From Vibrio sp. 99-70-13A1 (GTDB taxonomy: Bacteria; Pseudomonadota; Gammaproteobacteria; Enterobacterales; Vibrionaceae): 64,000 nt of DNA. Made by a program: the position numbers and the translations under genes. The stretch lies in assembly GCF_013114625.1 (NCBI RefSeq), contig NZ_VTXD01000010.1:50157-114156 (forward strand), given 5' to 3'. Of this stretch, positions 26,901 through 34,321 are shown piece by piece; the stretch's first letter is position 1; every line of letters starts with the position of its first letter. The notes under the pieces were generated by a model. That model was given only the letters and a program-made list of their open reading frames with translations. It was not told the origin of the DNA and made no database searches.

Positions 26901-27960
26901 ATTACGAAGAATAACCGGGGTTGAAGTGTTACGTGAAGACTGGAAGTTGGAGCAAATACCTGAACACTTGAAAGTGACGTTCCGCGCGGTTGATCACCGT
27001 AAACGCAAGTTGAAAGAACACAAAGATCTGCATGAACTGAAAGAGAGCCTCAAAGATAAGGTTCAAGAAACACTTTCGAAAGTTGCAGATGATGATATCG
27101 AACAGCAAAACCTGCATACATGGAGCTTTGGTGAACTGCCAAAAGTCTACCAGCAGAAGCGTGGTGGCTACGATATGAAGGCTTTCCCTGCGTTGGTTGA
27201 TACCAAAGACAGTGTTGAGATTAAATTGTTCGAAACCGAGCAAGAGCAAGTCTCAGCGATGAAAGCGGGTCAGCGCCGTTTGATTTTATTAAATGTGCCG
27301 TCACCAATTAAGTACCTTCATTCCAACCTTCCTAATAAATCTAAGCTAGGTTTGTACTTTAACTCGTATGGCAAAGTATTAGATTTGATTGATGACTGTA
27401 TCGCTTGTGGTATTGATAAGTTAATTGAAGAGAAGGGCGGTATTGTCTGGCAACCTGAAGAGTTCGAAGCGTTGAAAGAGCACGTGCGAGCTGAGTTGGG
27501 TGATGCAGTTGTTGATATCGCAAAGCAGGTAGAAACAATTCTTACGACGGCTTTCAATATTAATAAGAAGCTGAAAGGCAGAGTGGATCTTTCAATGGCG
27601 TTCGCTTTATCGGATATCAAAGCTCAGATAGAAGGGCTGATATTTAAAGGTTTTGCTACGGAATGTGGTTGGCAGCGTTTACCCGATATTCTTCGTTACA
27701 TGAAAGCGATTGAGCGTCGTATGGAGAAATTGCCGATTGACCCAAATAAAGATCGATTACATATGATTAAAGTTGAGTCGGTAATGAATGATTACAAAGA
27801 ACTATTGAATAAAGTGCCGAAAGGGATCGCCATTCCAGAAAACGTAAAAGAAGTGCGTTGGATGATTGAAGAGCTTCGTGTAAGCTTCTTTGCACAACAA
27901 TTAGGTACGCCTTATCCAGTGTCAGATAAACGAGTAAGAAACGCTATTGATGCTTGTTAA
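23965..27960 (+). CDS. hrpA: ATP-dependent RNA helicase HrpA
   Basis: A 1331-aa DEAH-box helicase. After a ~90-residue polar N-terminus come the Walker A motif GETGSGKTTQ (126-135), DEAH box (223-226), SAT motif and the second RecA domain (LATNVAETSLTVPGIRYVID, QRKGRCGRV), then helicase-associated and OB-like domains and the long DUF3418 C-terminal domain typical of HrpA. HrpA rescues stalled or collided ribosomes and affects mRNA processing in E. coli. The start is TTG 23965 with TAGGA seven to eight bases upstream. A TACAAT (23933-23938) may be the -10 box. Single-gene unit. Confidence 0.95.
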   Translation: MTSSPNNKAKSANSKVDSNATAHTAASQSKTTNSPASLRKALNDCMMRDRFRLSKRISGASRIKNEQSKNAVFDEIALDIAKSMMTATQRASHKPTIEYPEILPVSQKRDEIAKAIAENQVVIVAGETGSGKTTQLPKICSELGRGRFGLIGHTQPRRLAARSVANRIAEEMETPLGEFVGYKVRFNDQISDNTQIKLMTDGILLAEIQHDRFLNQYDTIILDEAHERSLNIDFIMGYLRELLPRRPDLKVIITSATIDPERFSKHFNNAPIIEVSGRTYPVDTRYRPLGGDESSDNDRDQMEGIFEAVDELCDEGLGDILIFMNGEREIRDTADALSKRNLRDTEIVPLYARLSSGEQNRIFQSHTGRRIVLATNVAETSLTVPGIRYVIDPGTARISRYSYRTKVQRLPIEAISQASANQRKGRCGRVAEGICIRLYSEEDFESRPEFTDPEILRTNLASVILQMTALGLGDIQAFPFVEAPDKRNIQDGVRLLEELGAIATDTKKANTESDSKKRLTPMGRQLAKLPIDPRLARMVLEAPSNNCLHEVMVIASALSIQDPRERPSEKKQSSDDKHKRFFDKESDFVTFVNLWDYIKEQQKSLSSNQFRKQCKQDFLNYLRIREWQDVYFQIHQAMREMDTKLNSEPGSYQGIHVSLLSGLLSHIGIKDQEKNEYQGARNARFHIFPASGLFKKQPKWIMSAELVETSKLWGRIIAKIQPEWIEPLAKHLIKRSYSEPHWSKKQAAVMAHEKVMLYGIPIIPKRLVNYSTIDATVCREIFVRSALVEGEWETKHSFFKQNRKLLQEVEELEHKSRRRDILIDDDELFDFYDQRVSESAVSGRHFDTWWKKESKQTPELLNFEKAMLFRGDASHVTDLDYPNFWHQSGLKLKLSYQFEPGDNDDGVTVHIPLPILNQIEQAGFDWQIPGLRHELVVSLIKSLPKTLRRNFVPAPNYADAFLSRVTPLEAPLLDSLEKELRRITGVEVLREDWKLEQIPEHLKVTFRAVDHRKRKLKEHKDLHELKESLKDKVQETLSKVADDDIEQQNLHTWSFGELPKVYQQKRGGYDMKAFPALVDTKDSVEIKLFETEQEQVSAMKAGQRRLILLNVPSPIKYLHSNLPNKSKLGLYFNSYGKVLDLIDDCIACGIDKLIEEKGGIVWQPEEFEALKEHVRAELGDAVVDIAKQVETILTTAFNINKKLKGRVDLSMAFALSDIKAQIEGLIFKGFATECGWQRLPDILRYMKAIERRMEKLPIDPNKDRLHMIKVESVMNDYKELLNKVPKGIAIPENVKEVRWMIEELRVSFFAQQLGTPYPVSDKRVRNAIDAC

Positions 27961-28061
27961 AGCGCAAGCTATGGTTTAAGACTACTTACGGTCTAACGAC
28001 TTATACATTTTGTTGATGTGCAAAGGTTTATCATCTTAGAGCCATGTTTCGATAGCTTGGG

Positions 28062-28067
28062 TATAAT
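28062..28067 (+). promoter_or_regulatory. -10 box (TATAAT) for the small outer-membrane protein gene
   Basis: A perfect TATAAT without a good -35; predicted start near 28074 gives an ~87-base leader that carries an inverted repeat AGTCTG (28102-28107) / CAGACT (28142-28147) close to the ribosome site. Confidence 0.5.
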
Positions 28068-28160
28068 CTTTGCATATGAACGGGTAAGACAAAATTATGG
28101 CAGTCTGGTGGCAATTTATGTCCACTCAAGGAAGCCAAAAGCAGACTAAGAAGGTCAAAC

Positions 28161-28655
28161 ATGAAAAAAACATTATTGGTATTAGCACTTTTAGGTGCAT
28201 CTTCTACAGCAATGGCTGATTCGTGGATTTATGGTGGTGCAATGGGTGGGCAAAACTCATTTGGCAACAGCGATGAGACAGCAATGGGTATTCACGCTGG
28301 TACTGGTATTCTACCATTTATCGGTGTTGAAGCTGGATACTGGGATCTAGGTTCATTTGGTAGCGTTAATTATAATGGTGTTGACCGTAAGAATTTAGAT
28401 GCAAGTACAGCTTACTTGGCTATTAAGCCTAGTATCGATTTTGGTCCACTTCATGTGTACGCAAAAGCGGGTCTTCATTCATACGAATTGAAAGGCGATA
28501 GCTTTAAAGAAAGCAGCGAAGATGTGATGTACGGTGTTGGTGCTGAATACTTCATTTTTGGTCCATTATCTGTAGGCGCAAGCTACCAAAATTTCAAAAT
28601 GAAGCATGATGACTCAGGTGTTTTCTCACTGAACGCGACTATTCACTTACTATAA
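28161..28655 (+). CDS. Small outer-membrane beta-barrel protein
   Basis: A 164-aa protein with a classical signal peptide (MKKTLLVLALLGASSTAMA, cleavage before DSW). The mature ~145 residues alternate polar and non-polar residues in about eight strands (SWIYGGAMGGQNSF, GVEAGYWDLGS, PLHVYAKAGLHSYEL, VMYGVGAEYFIF, LSVGASYQNF, GVFSLNATIHLL), fitting an eight-strand OmpA/OmpX/Ail-type barrel. The ribosome site is AAGGTC eight bases before ATG. No adhesin loop or peptidoglycan domain is seen; role unknown. Confidence 0.82.
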   Translation: MKKTLLVLALLGASSTAMADSWIYGGAMGGQNSFGNSDETAMGIHAGTGILPFIGVEAGYWDLGSFGSVNYNGVDRKNLDASTAYLAIKPSIDFGPLHVYAKAGLHSYELKGDSFKESSEDVMYGVGAEYFIFGPLSVGASYQNFKMKHDDSGVFSLNATIHLL

Positions 28656-28727
28656 GTGCATCATCCAGAATCATAAGCTGAAGCCGATTGATATTAGCTA
28701 AAAGTGGATTGATAAAGGATTAGTCAT

Positions 28728-28758
28728 AAAAAATGCCAGCGTAATTGCTGGCATTTTT
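28728..28758. terminator. Bidirectional terminator
   Basis: AAAAATGCCAGC / GCTGGCATTTTT around a six-base loop, T runs on both strands, between the outer-membrane protein gene and the convergent replication-like pair. Confidence 0.88.
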
Positions 28759-28806
28759 GCGTCTGATGTCTTTATCAGTTTTGGCTTATTAACCTAAATC
28801 AATCGT

Positions 28807-29628
28807 CTACTTTCTAGCATTTAGAATTTGTTGAATACGTGGATTAAGTGCTTTTCCATGTTTGGATTCGTACTCTTCACGTTGTAAATCATTGAGGTTT
28901 TTTACTGAATTAGCCGCTAGTAGATGTTGAGGCAACTCCGTTTGTAGCATGCCTTTTTCATCTAATCTCTTTGCTTCTAGATAGTACTTTTTAAACAGCC
29001 CATCTAATTTGTTTTCAGCTACACGTTTTAGGTCGTACAATTTATTCTGAACAAGCCACTTTTCTATCAGGTTGACAGGTGTGCGTGAAAGTACGCGAAT
29101 ACGGCTATCCAGCAGTTCTTCTTCAGTTAATGAATCTTTGAGGATCCAAAGCTCACCCATTTGTGGTGGCCAACTGTTTCCAAGTTGGATGCGTTCATGA
29201 CAATGCATTAAGACGCGGTTCAAGCCATCAGAATCAACGGAATTAGCAAATTCGATAAATTTACCACTTGGTTCGCTACCGTATTGGTATTCCCATTGAG
29301 TTTCATAAACGCTAAGGAATGACCCAAACACGTGAATACACCAATCAGTTAACTCAAGCTCTGCCGGATCTTGGTCAATAGTCGGTACTTGCTGTGAAGC
29401 TGATGGCTCAACGACCGTGCTAGAAACTGCGTTATTAGAAACATTGATCTCAGGTGCCGTTACTTCAGGCTGAATGCTTTTAGCAGGCTCAGAAGGTTGG
29501 CTTTTTGCCTTTTTGGATAAGCTGCTGTCTGAAGCGCTCAGATGGGCTAAGCTTTTGTCGATACCCATTAGCTTGAGCTTGTCCTGCATTTCCTGAATAT
29601 TGAGAGGTCTTCTGTTGTTGTCTTTCAT
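28807..29628 (-). CDS. Replication protein P-like / helicase-loader-like protein
   Basis: A 273-aa protein. The N-terminal ~90 residues are polar, Ser/Pro/Lys-rich and probably flexible; the C-terminal ~170 residues are helical and Trp-rich, with WCIHVFGSFLSVYETQWEYQYG and RIQLGNSWPPQMGELWIL. The WPP-x-LxEL type element and overall layout resemble the lambda P group of helicase loaders, but this is pattern memory, not an alignment. Its first 140 bases overlap, in another frame, the end of a DnaT-like gene, a position held by dnaC in the E. coli dnaTC operon. The start ATG 29628 has GAGAAG upstream; a later start inside the overlap cannot be excluded. Confidence 0.5.
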   Translation of the reverse strand: MKDNNRRPLNIQEMQDKLKLMGIDKSLAHLSASDSSLSKKAKSQPSEPAKSIQPEVTAPEINVSNNAVSSTVVEPSASQQVPTIDQDPAELELTDWCIHVFGSFLSVYETQWEYQYGSEPSGKFIEFANSVDSDGLNRVLMHCHERIQLGNSWPPQMGELWILKDSLTEEELLDSRIRVLSRTPVNLIEKWLVQNKLYDLKRVAENKLDGLFKKYYLEAKRLDEKGMLQTELPQHLLAANSVKNLNDLQREEYESKHGKALNPRIQQILNARK

Positions 29629-30244
29629 TTTGCTTCTCGTTAACTAGCCAGTACTGCAATTTAGATTCAATACGTGATATCGGCATTAATTCATTCGCTT
29701 TGGCTTTATACCAGAGCACAAATTTCTTCCATACTAAATTATGGTCTCCAGACAAACCAGAGAACTTAAATGCTCGCTCCGCCCAAGTCGGTATGATCTC
29801 TTCATCGAGATCATGAGTTGAAACGGTATTACCGTTCATCTGACCTCTGCTTTGCGGACGCGGAGCACTAGATACTGCTTGCATTTGATTCGGTGCTGGA
29901 TGAAAAGTCGGCGGTGCAGGTGCAGGTGCAGGTGCAGGTGAATAGACGGGTATCGTATTCACAGGTGCCGTTTTTTCTTCCTCCGCCAGTATTTTAAAAA
30001 CGTGTATTTCTTGCGTACCTCGGCGATCCACTCTTTCTTTATTCAAGAAACCGTTGTCCACAAGTGACTTCAGGCAATCTGCTAGCCCAAATACAGAGAG
30101 TGAGGTGAGTGAAGCCGCTGTATTCAAATTTAGTGTCGCATACCCTTCATCGTCAGCATTGTCCGCGAGCATGAGTAAAACGAGTTTCTCGGCTGGGCTG
30201 CTGGTATTCATTTTCCATGTTAGATAGGTAAACTTTGCGCTCAA
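29489..30244 (-). CDS. DnaT-like DNA-binding domain protein
   Basis: A 251-aa protein. N-terminal ~85 residues look like a winged helix (SSPAEKLVLLMLADNADDEGYATLNLNTAASLT, LKSLVDNGFLNKERV), followed by a Pro/Ala linker encoded by four GGTGCA repeats (29913-29936), then a segment WKKFVLWYKAKANELMPISRIESKLQYWL that fits the DnaT single-strand DNA-binding domain, and a basic tail. E. coli DnaT works in PriA-dependent primosome assembly. The following gene overlaps by 140 bases. Assignment as primosomal DnaT is probable by domain but not proven. Confidence 0.6.
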   Translation of the reverse strand: MSAKFTYLTWKMNTSSPAEKLVLLMLADNADDEGYATLNLNTAASLTSLSVFGLADCLKSLVDNGFLNKERVDRRGTQEIHVFKILAEEEKTAPVNTIPVYSPAPAPAPAPPTFHPAPNQMQAVSSAPRPQSRGQMNGNTVSTHDLDEEIIPTWAERAFKFSGLSGDHNLVWKKFVLWYKAKANELMPISRIESKLQYWLVNEKQNERQQQKTSQYSGNAGQAQANGYRQKLSPSERFRQQLIQKGKKPTF

Positions 30245-30641
30245 TGTAATGCTCTTGAAAGTAATACAACCAATATATTCATTGTAAGCTACGCCTCGTT
30301 GAAATTATAGCGACTTCATTGAAAACGGCATCAGTCAGACAAATATTGAGCATTAACTCATGTATTAGCCAATTAAGTGCGCATTTGGTTGGATGAACCT
30401 CAACATGGGAACAATCTTGAACTTGTTTACTTATTTACACGTTTGGTAGAAGCTTATCTGCTTATCTGCTTATCTGCTTATCTGCTTATCTGCTTATCTG
30501 CTTATCTGCTTATCTGCTTATCTGCTTATCTGCTTATCTGCTTTATTCCGATTCATCTAATCAATCACCTCTAAAATCACCTACTTTCCAACTTGATGAA
30601 TTTGTCACTTATTCATCAAATTAATAAGTTTTATAAAAAGT
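30245..30641. other. Intergenic region between DnaT-like gene and tetR
   Basis: No convincing gene. The 65-aa frame across 30377-30574 is produced by the octanucleotide repeat and lacks a ribosome site. The region carries the start of the leftward DnaT-like gene and the repeat described separately. Confidence 0.6.
30452..30543. repeat. Octanucleotide tandem repeat (GCTTATCT), 11.5 copies
   Basis: Eleven perfect copies of GCTTATCT plus half a copy, with no substitutions. It lies ~210 bases upstream of the leftward DnaT-like gene and ~100 bases upstream of the rightward tetR promoter. Confidence 0.97.
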
Positions 30642-30642
30642 C

Positions 30643-30670
30643 TTGATATGATCGATAATTGAGCTATTAT
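30643..30670 (+). promoter_or_regulatory. tetR promoter
   Basis: TTGATA, 16-base spacer, TATTAT. The predicted start near 30677 falls on the operator pair, which fits negative autoregulation. Confidence 0.65.
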
Positions 30671-30700
30671 GACGATAAGTCAAAAATGACGAAGCGTCAT
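30669..30700. promoter_or_regulatory. Operator pair at the tetR promoter
   Basis: A perfect 15-bp dyad ATGACG-AAG-CGTCAT at 30686-30700 and, adjoining it, a weaker copy ATGACG-ATA-AGTCAA at 30669-30683. The same dyad recurs at 31609-31623 and 31721-31735 before the RND operon. Confidence 0.72.
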
Positions 30701-30779
30701 AAAATGGTTAAGTACATGAATTAGTTATTCGTGTTATTATTATGAATAGGAGTTTCGCGAGTATACGGACTGAAAAATT

Positions 30780-31565
30780 ATGTTTGGCTTTAGTTGTAAA
30801 GGTGATAAACAAAGTATCTTTGGGTGCAAATCGGGGTTGTCTAAGAAACAACAGTCGATTGCAGACCGAGAAGTAGAACTAACGCTACTGGCCAAAGACT
30901 TGGTCCGAGAGCAAGGGTTCGGTAACTTAACAATGGATAGGCTCACTGCGGCGAGTTCATATTCTAAAGGTACGATCTACAATCACTTTTGCAGCAAAGA
31001 AGATGTAGTTTTAGCCCTTTGTATTCACTCTCTTAAAACGGAAGCAATCATGTTTGCCCGTTCTGGTGAGTTTGAAGGGAATACACGAGAAAAAATAGTT
31101 GCACTGCATGTTGCGTACAGGGTTTATGCTCGCATGGAACCTGTACTATCTACTTGCGCTATAATGGCAAAAAGCCCATGGGTATTAGAGAAAGCGTCTA
31201 ATGAACGTGTGGTTGAAATGAACAAACTTGAAGAGCTTGTGATTGAGCAAGCCGATTCAATGGTCAATAAAGCGGTAGAAGTTGGCGATTTGAAATTCTC
31301 TTCAGGTGTTGCATCAGATGCCATCGTGTTTGCAAACTGGTCAATAGCATTTGGTTCCAATGCTTTGTCACAGAATGCATCTAACAGTCATTGTATCAAG
31401 CGTTTACAAGATCCTTATTCAGTATTACATAATGCGAATATGCTTCTAGACGGGTTAAACTGGCAACCTCTTTCAACTGAATGGGATTACAGGAAAACTT
31501 GGCGTCGTGTAGAGCAAGAATTATTCAGTGAAGAAGTGACCTATTTAGAATCTGTAGGTCGATAA
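30780..31565 (+). CDS. TetR family transcriptional regulator
   Basis: A 261-aa regulator. After a Cys-containing N-terminal extension of ~25 residues (MFGFSCKGDKQSIFGCKSG), the TetR helix-turn-helix is clear: LAKDLVREQGFGNLTMDRLTAASSYSKGTIYNHFCSKEDVVLAL. The rest is an all-helical ligand domain. Its own promoter and the next operon carry the same inverted repeat, so it very probably represses itself and the RND operon. Start choice is uncertain: no good ribosome site lies before ATG 30780. The Cys residues could be redox or metal sensitive, which is speculation. Confidence 0.88.
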   Translation: MFGFSCKGDKQSIFGCKSGLSKKQQSIADREVELTLLAKDLVREQGFGNLTMDRLTAASSYSKGTIYNHFCSKEDVVLALCIHSLKTEAIMFARSGEFEGNTREKIVALHVAYRVYARMEPVLSTCAIMAKSPWVLEKASNERVVEMNKLEELVIEQADSMVNKAVEVGDLKFSSGVASDAIVFANWSIAFGSNALSQNASNSHCIKRLQDPYSVLHNANMLLDGLNWQPLSTEWDYRKTWRRVEQELFSEEVTYLESVGR

Positions 31566-31573
31566 TCTTCCAT

Positions 31574-31599
31574 TAAGCCCACGATTGTGGGTTTATTAA
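31574..31599 (+). terminator. Terminator of tetR
   Basis: AAGCCCAC / GTGGGTTT stem with a four-base loop, followed by ATTAAT; eight bases after the stop codon. Confidence 0.65.
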
Positions 31600-31608
31600 T
31601 AACCATTA

Positions 31609-31623
31609 GTGACGTTTCGTCAT
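31609..31623. promoter_or_regulatory. TetR operator, RND operon site 1
   Basis: GTGACG-TTT-CGTCAT, the same 15-bp dyad as before tetR with one outer mismatch. Confidence 0.68.
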
Positions 31624-31685
31624 AAACTAAAGTTTAGCCTAGCGCAGTAATAGGAAACTTAAGTTTATGACTGAGAATTGTATCT

Positions 31686-31709
31686 TCGACCAGCTTATGC
31701 TGGTTTTTA
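31686..31709 (+). terminator. Terminator-like hairpin in the RND operon leader
   Basis: ACCAGC / GCTGGT with a four-base loop followed by TTTT, enclosed by a second pair TATCTT / AAGATA. It lies between operator sites 1 and 2, so it may be an attenuator if transcription starts near site 1. Confidence 0.5.
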
Positions 31710-31720
31710 AAGATACAAAT

Positions 31721-31735
31721 ATGACGAATCGTCAC
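31721..31735. promoter_or_regulatory. TetR operator, RND operon site 2
   Basis: ATGACG-AAT-CGTCAC, ending 14 bases before the probable start codon at 31750. Confidence 0.68.
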
Positions 31736-31749
31736 AAATGGAGACTGTG

Positions 31750-34263
31750 ATGGAACATGACAGCCATAACTTTAATTCGAATGACCATAGCTCAAATAAA
31801 CATAGTTCGAAAAACAATAGCTCGCAGAGTACCGCTCAAAATTTAGATAACCAATCGCCAAGTTCAGACAAACAATTGTCAGGTCTTGCGAGCAATTGGT
31901 ATTCATTACCCACAAAGCGTTCGTTTATTGTTTTGCTGGTGACTTTTTCAATCATATTCCTTTCTGCATTTGGAGCGAAAAATCTCTATTTCAGAGGGGA
32001 TTACAACATATTCTTTGAAGGCACCAATAAGCAATTAATGGCGTTTGAAGAGATCGAAACGACATTCGCAAAGACAGATAACCTCGCGATTGTTATCGCC
32101 CCGAATGATGGGAATGTATTTACACCTGAAACATTAACTCTCATACAAAACCTAACTGTTGATTCTTGGCAAATTCCGTATTCAAGCCGTGTAGATTCGC
32201 TTGCCAATTACCAGCATACCGAAGCCATTGAAGATGATTTATTGGTAGAGGATTTGCTTTATGAAGAGTACCCGCACACCCCAGAGCGGATCGCTAAAGT
32301 CAAACAAATCGCTCTAAATGAACCTTTGCTTAGAAACTCGCTAGTATCTGCGGCTGGTGATGTCACTGTTGTGAACGTCACGGTCCAGTTACCTGAAGTA
32401 GATAAAACGGCAGAAGTTCAAGAAGTTATTGCAGCGATCAACATCATGATCGACAAGTACCAAGCCGAGTACCCAGATGTGGCATTCCATAAAGCAGGCA
32501 TTGTTGCCATGAACAATGCATTTATGATGTCGGCTCAGGAGGATAGCTCAACGCTAGTACCATTGATGCTTCTCGTGGTGTTGGTATTTTTGACATTTAT
32601 GTTGCGCTCGTTCTTCAGTGTAGTTGCCACTTTGCTTGTGATTATTTCTTCAATTGTGGCAACGATGGGGCTATCCGGTTGGGCTGGAATGTTCCTAAGT
32701 ACGGCAACGGTAAACGTACCAACTTTGGTGTTAACTCTCGCTGTGGCTGACTGTGTGCACGTAATTGTGACCATGAGACAAGCCATGCAGCGCGGTATGG
32801 ATAAAGCTCAAGCCATTCAATACAGCACACAATTGAACGCTATGCCGATCTTAATCACATCAGTCACGACTGCTATTGGTTTCTTGATGATGAATATGTC
32901 GGATTCTCCAGTTCTTCGTGATTTTGGTAACTTGTCTGCACTGGGTGTCATTATTGCGTGTTTCCTATCACTCACCATGCTCCCTGCATTGCTTAAAATA
33001 TTGCCGATTAAAACCTTAAAACCAATTCAAGTATCACAAGAAAAAGTGACGTTTATGGATAGGTTAGGGGACTTTGTCGTGGCAAACCGCAAAGCATTGT
33101 TGCCGATATCGACACTCGTGATTGTGGGTGCTGCAGCGTTAATTCCATTAAACAAAGTCAATGATGAATCCGTAAAGTATTTCGATACTTCAAGTGAGTT
33201 CAGACAAGCGGCTGATTTCATGGAAGAGACTATCAGCGGGATGACGAACATCAGCATTGCTATCAAGACTAACGAGTCACAAGCGATTGCCGATCCTGTG
33301 TTCTTAAAAGCCGTGGGTGACTTTTCCGAGTGGCTTCGAGTTCAGCCTGAAATAGACCATGTTGCAACGCTTTCAGATGTTTACATGCGTCTGAACAAGA
33401 ACATGCATGGTGATGATGATAGCTACTTTCAGCTGCCTAAAAACCGAGAGTTAGCCGCGCAATATCTACTACTTTATGAGATGTCTTTGCCATACGGTTT
33501 GGATTTGAATAACCAAATCAACGTCGATAAGTCATCAATCAAAATGGTATTGACGGTAGATAACTTAGGCAGTGTTGAATTAGTTGAACTGGAAGAGCGT
33601 ATTTACACATGGTTTGCTGCAAATGCACCTCAGTATGAAGTGCTAGCGTCTAGCCCATCACTCATGTTTGCGCATATCGGCGAGACTAATATGGCTAGTA
33701 TGCTGTCAACTTTGCCTATCACTCTGGTTCTTATTTCTGGGCTGATGATCTTTGCACTTCGATCGACTCGATTAGGGATGATCAGCTTAGTACCAAACAT
33801 TGCTCCAGCGATTATTGGTTTCGGTCTTTGGGCTCTAATATCAGGTGAAATAAACCTCGGCTTATCAGTGGTGGTAACACTTACGCTGGGGATCGTGGTT
33901 GATGATGCTGTGCATTTCTTAAGTAAGTATCAACGCGCAAGAATGGAAGGTCAGTCGGCTGAAGAAGCCGTTCGCTACGCTTTCCACACCGTTGGGCGCG
34001 CCCTTTGGATCACCACAGTAGTTCTCGTGGCTGGTTTCTCAGTACTGGCGATGTCTAGCTTCAGACTTAACTCAGACATGGGCTTATTGAGTTCAATTGT
34101 TATTTTTATCGCGTTAGTAGTTGATTTCATTTTGCTACCAAGCCTGCTGATGATTTTTGACAAGAAAACCCATTACCAAGCTGAGTCAAATTCAGTTAAA
34201 TCCGACTTAGGTTCGAATGCCGCTTCTACTTCACCTCAAGCTGTTTCAGCGATTGCTAAATAA
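31750..34263 (+). CDS. RND family transporter (MMPL/HpnN-like permease)
   Basis: An ~837-aa inner-membrane permease. A polar Ser/Asn-rich N-terminus precedes TM1 (FIVLLVTFSIIFLSAFGA), a large periplasmic loop, a bundle of five TMs, then TM7 (KALLPISTLVIVGAAALIPL), a second loop and a second bundle including GIVVDDAVHFLSKYQRARMEG. The two-fold RND plan is complete. It is shorter than AcrB-type pumps and resembles the MMPL/HpnN branch that moves lipids or sterol-like molecules. I use ATG 31750 (GGAG six bases upstream) rather than ATG 31738, which abuts the operator. A LolA-like and an outer-membrane protein follow; no periplasmic adaptor is encoded. Confidence 0.88.
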   Translation: MEHDSHNFNSNDHSSNKHSSKNNSSQSTAQNLDNQSPSSDKQLSGLASNWYSLPTKRSFIVLLVTFSIIFLSAFGAKNLYFRGDYNIFFEGTNKQLMAFEEIETTFAKTDNLAIVIAPNDGNVFTPETLTLIQNLTVDSWQIPYSSRVDSLANYQHTEAIEDDLLVEDLLYEEYPHTPERIAKVKQIALNEPLLRNSLVSAAGDVTVVNVTVQLPEVDKTAEVQEVIAAINIMIDKYQAEYPDVAFHKAGIVAMNNAFMMSAQEDSSTLVPLMLLVVLVFLTFMLRSFFSVVATLLVIISSIVATMGLSGWAGMFLSTATVNVPTLVLTLAVADCVHVIVTMRQAMQRGMDKAQAIQYSTQLNAMPILITSVTTAIGFLMMNMSDSPVLRDFGNLSALGVIIACFLSLTMLPALLKILPIKTLKPIQVSQEKVTFMDRLGDFVVANRKALLPISTLVIVGAAALIPLNKVNDESVKYFDTSSEFRQAADFMEETISGMTNISIAIKTNESQAIADPVFLKAVGDFSEWLRVQPEIDHVATLSDVYMRLNKNMHGDDDSYFQLPKNRELAAQYLLLYEMSLPYGLDLNNQINVDKSSIKMVLTVDNLGSVELVELEERIYTWFAANAPQYEVLASSPSLMFAHIGETNMASMLSTLPITLVLISGLMIFALRSTRLGMISLVPNIAPAIIGFGLWALISGEINLGLSVVVTLTLGIVVDDAVHFLSKYQRARMEGQSAEEAVRYAFHTVGRALWITTVVLVAGFSVLAMSSFRLNSDMGLLSSIVIFIALVVDFILLPSLLMIFDKKTHYQAESNSVKSDLGSNAASTSPQAVSAIAK

Positions 34264-34321
34264 GGAATAAGTAATTGGCTTGCGACTAAGGTTAGCGAGC
34301 CAATTGCATAAGGAACTTACT

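Noticed and set aside
30377..30574. 65-aa open frame with repeated LLICLSAY units
   Set aside because: It is simply the translation of the 8-bp repeat, without a ribosome site or promoter.
31738..31749. ATG 31738 as start of the RND permease
   Set aside because: It has no ribosome site and lies directly against the operator; ATG 31750 has GGAG at good spacing.
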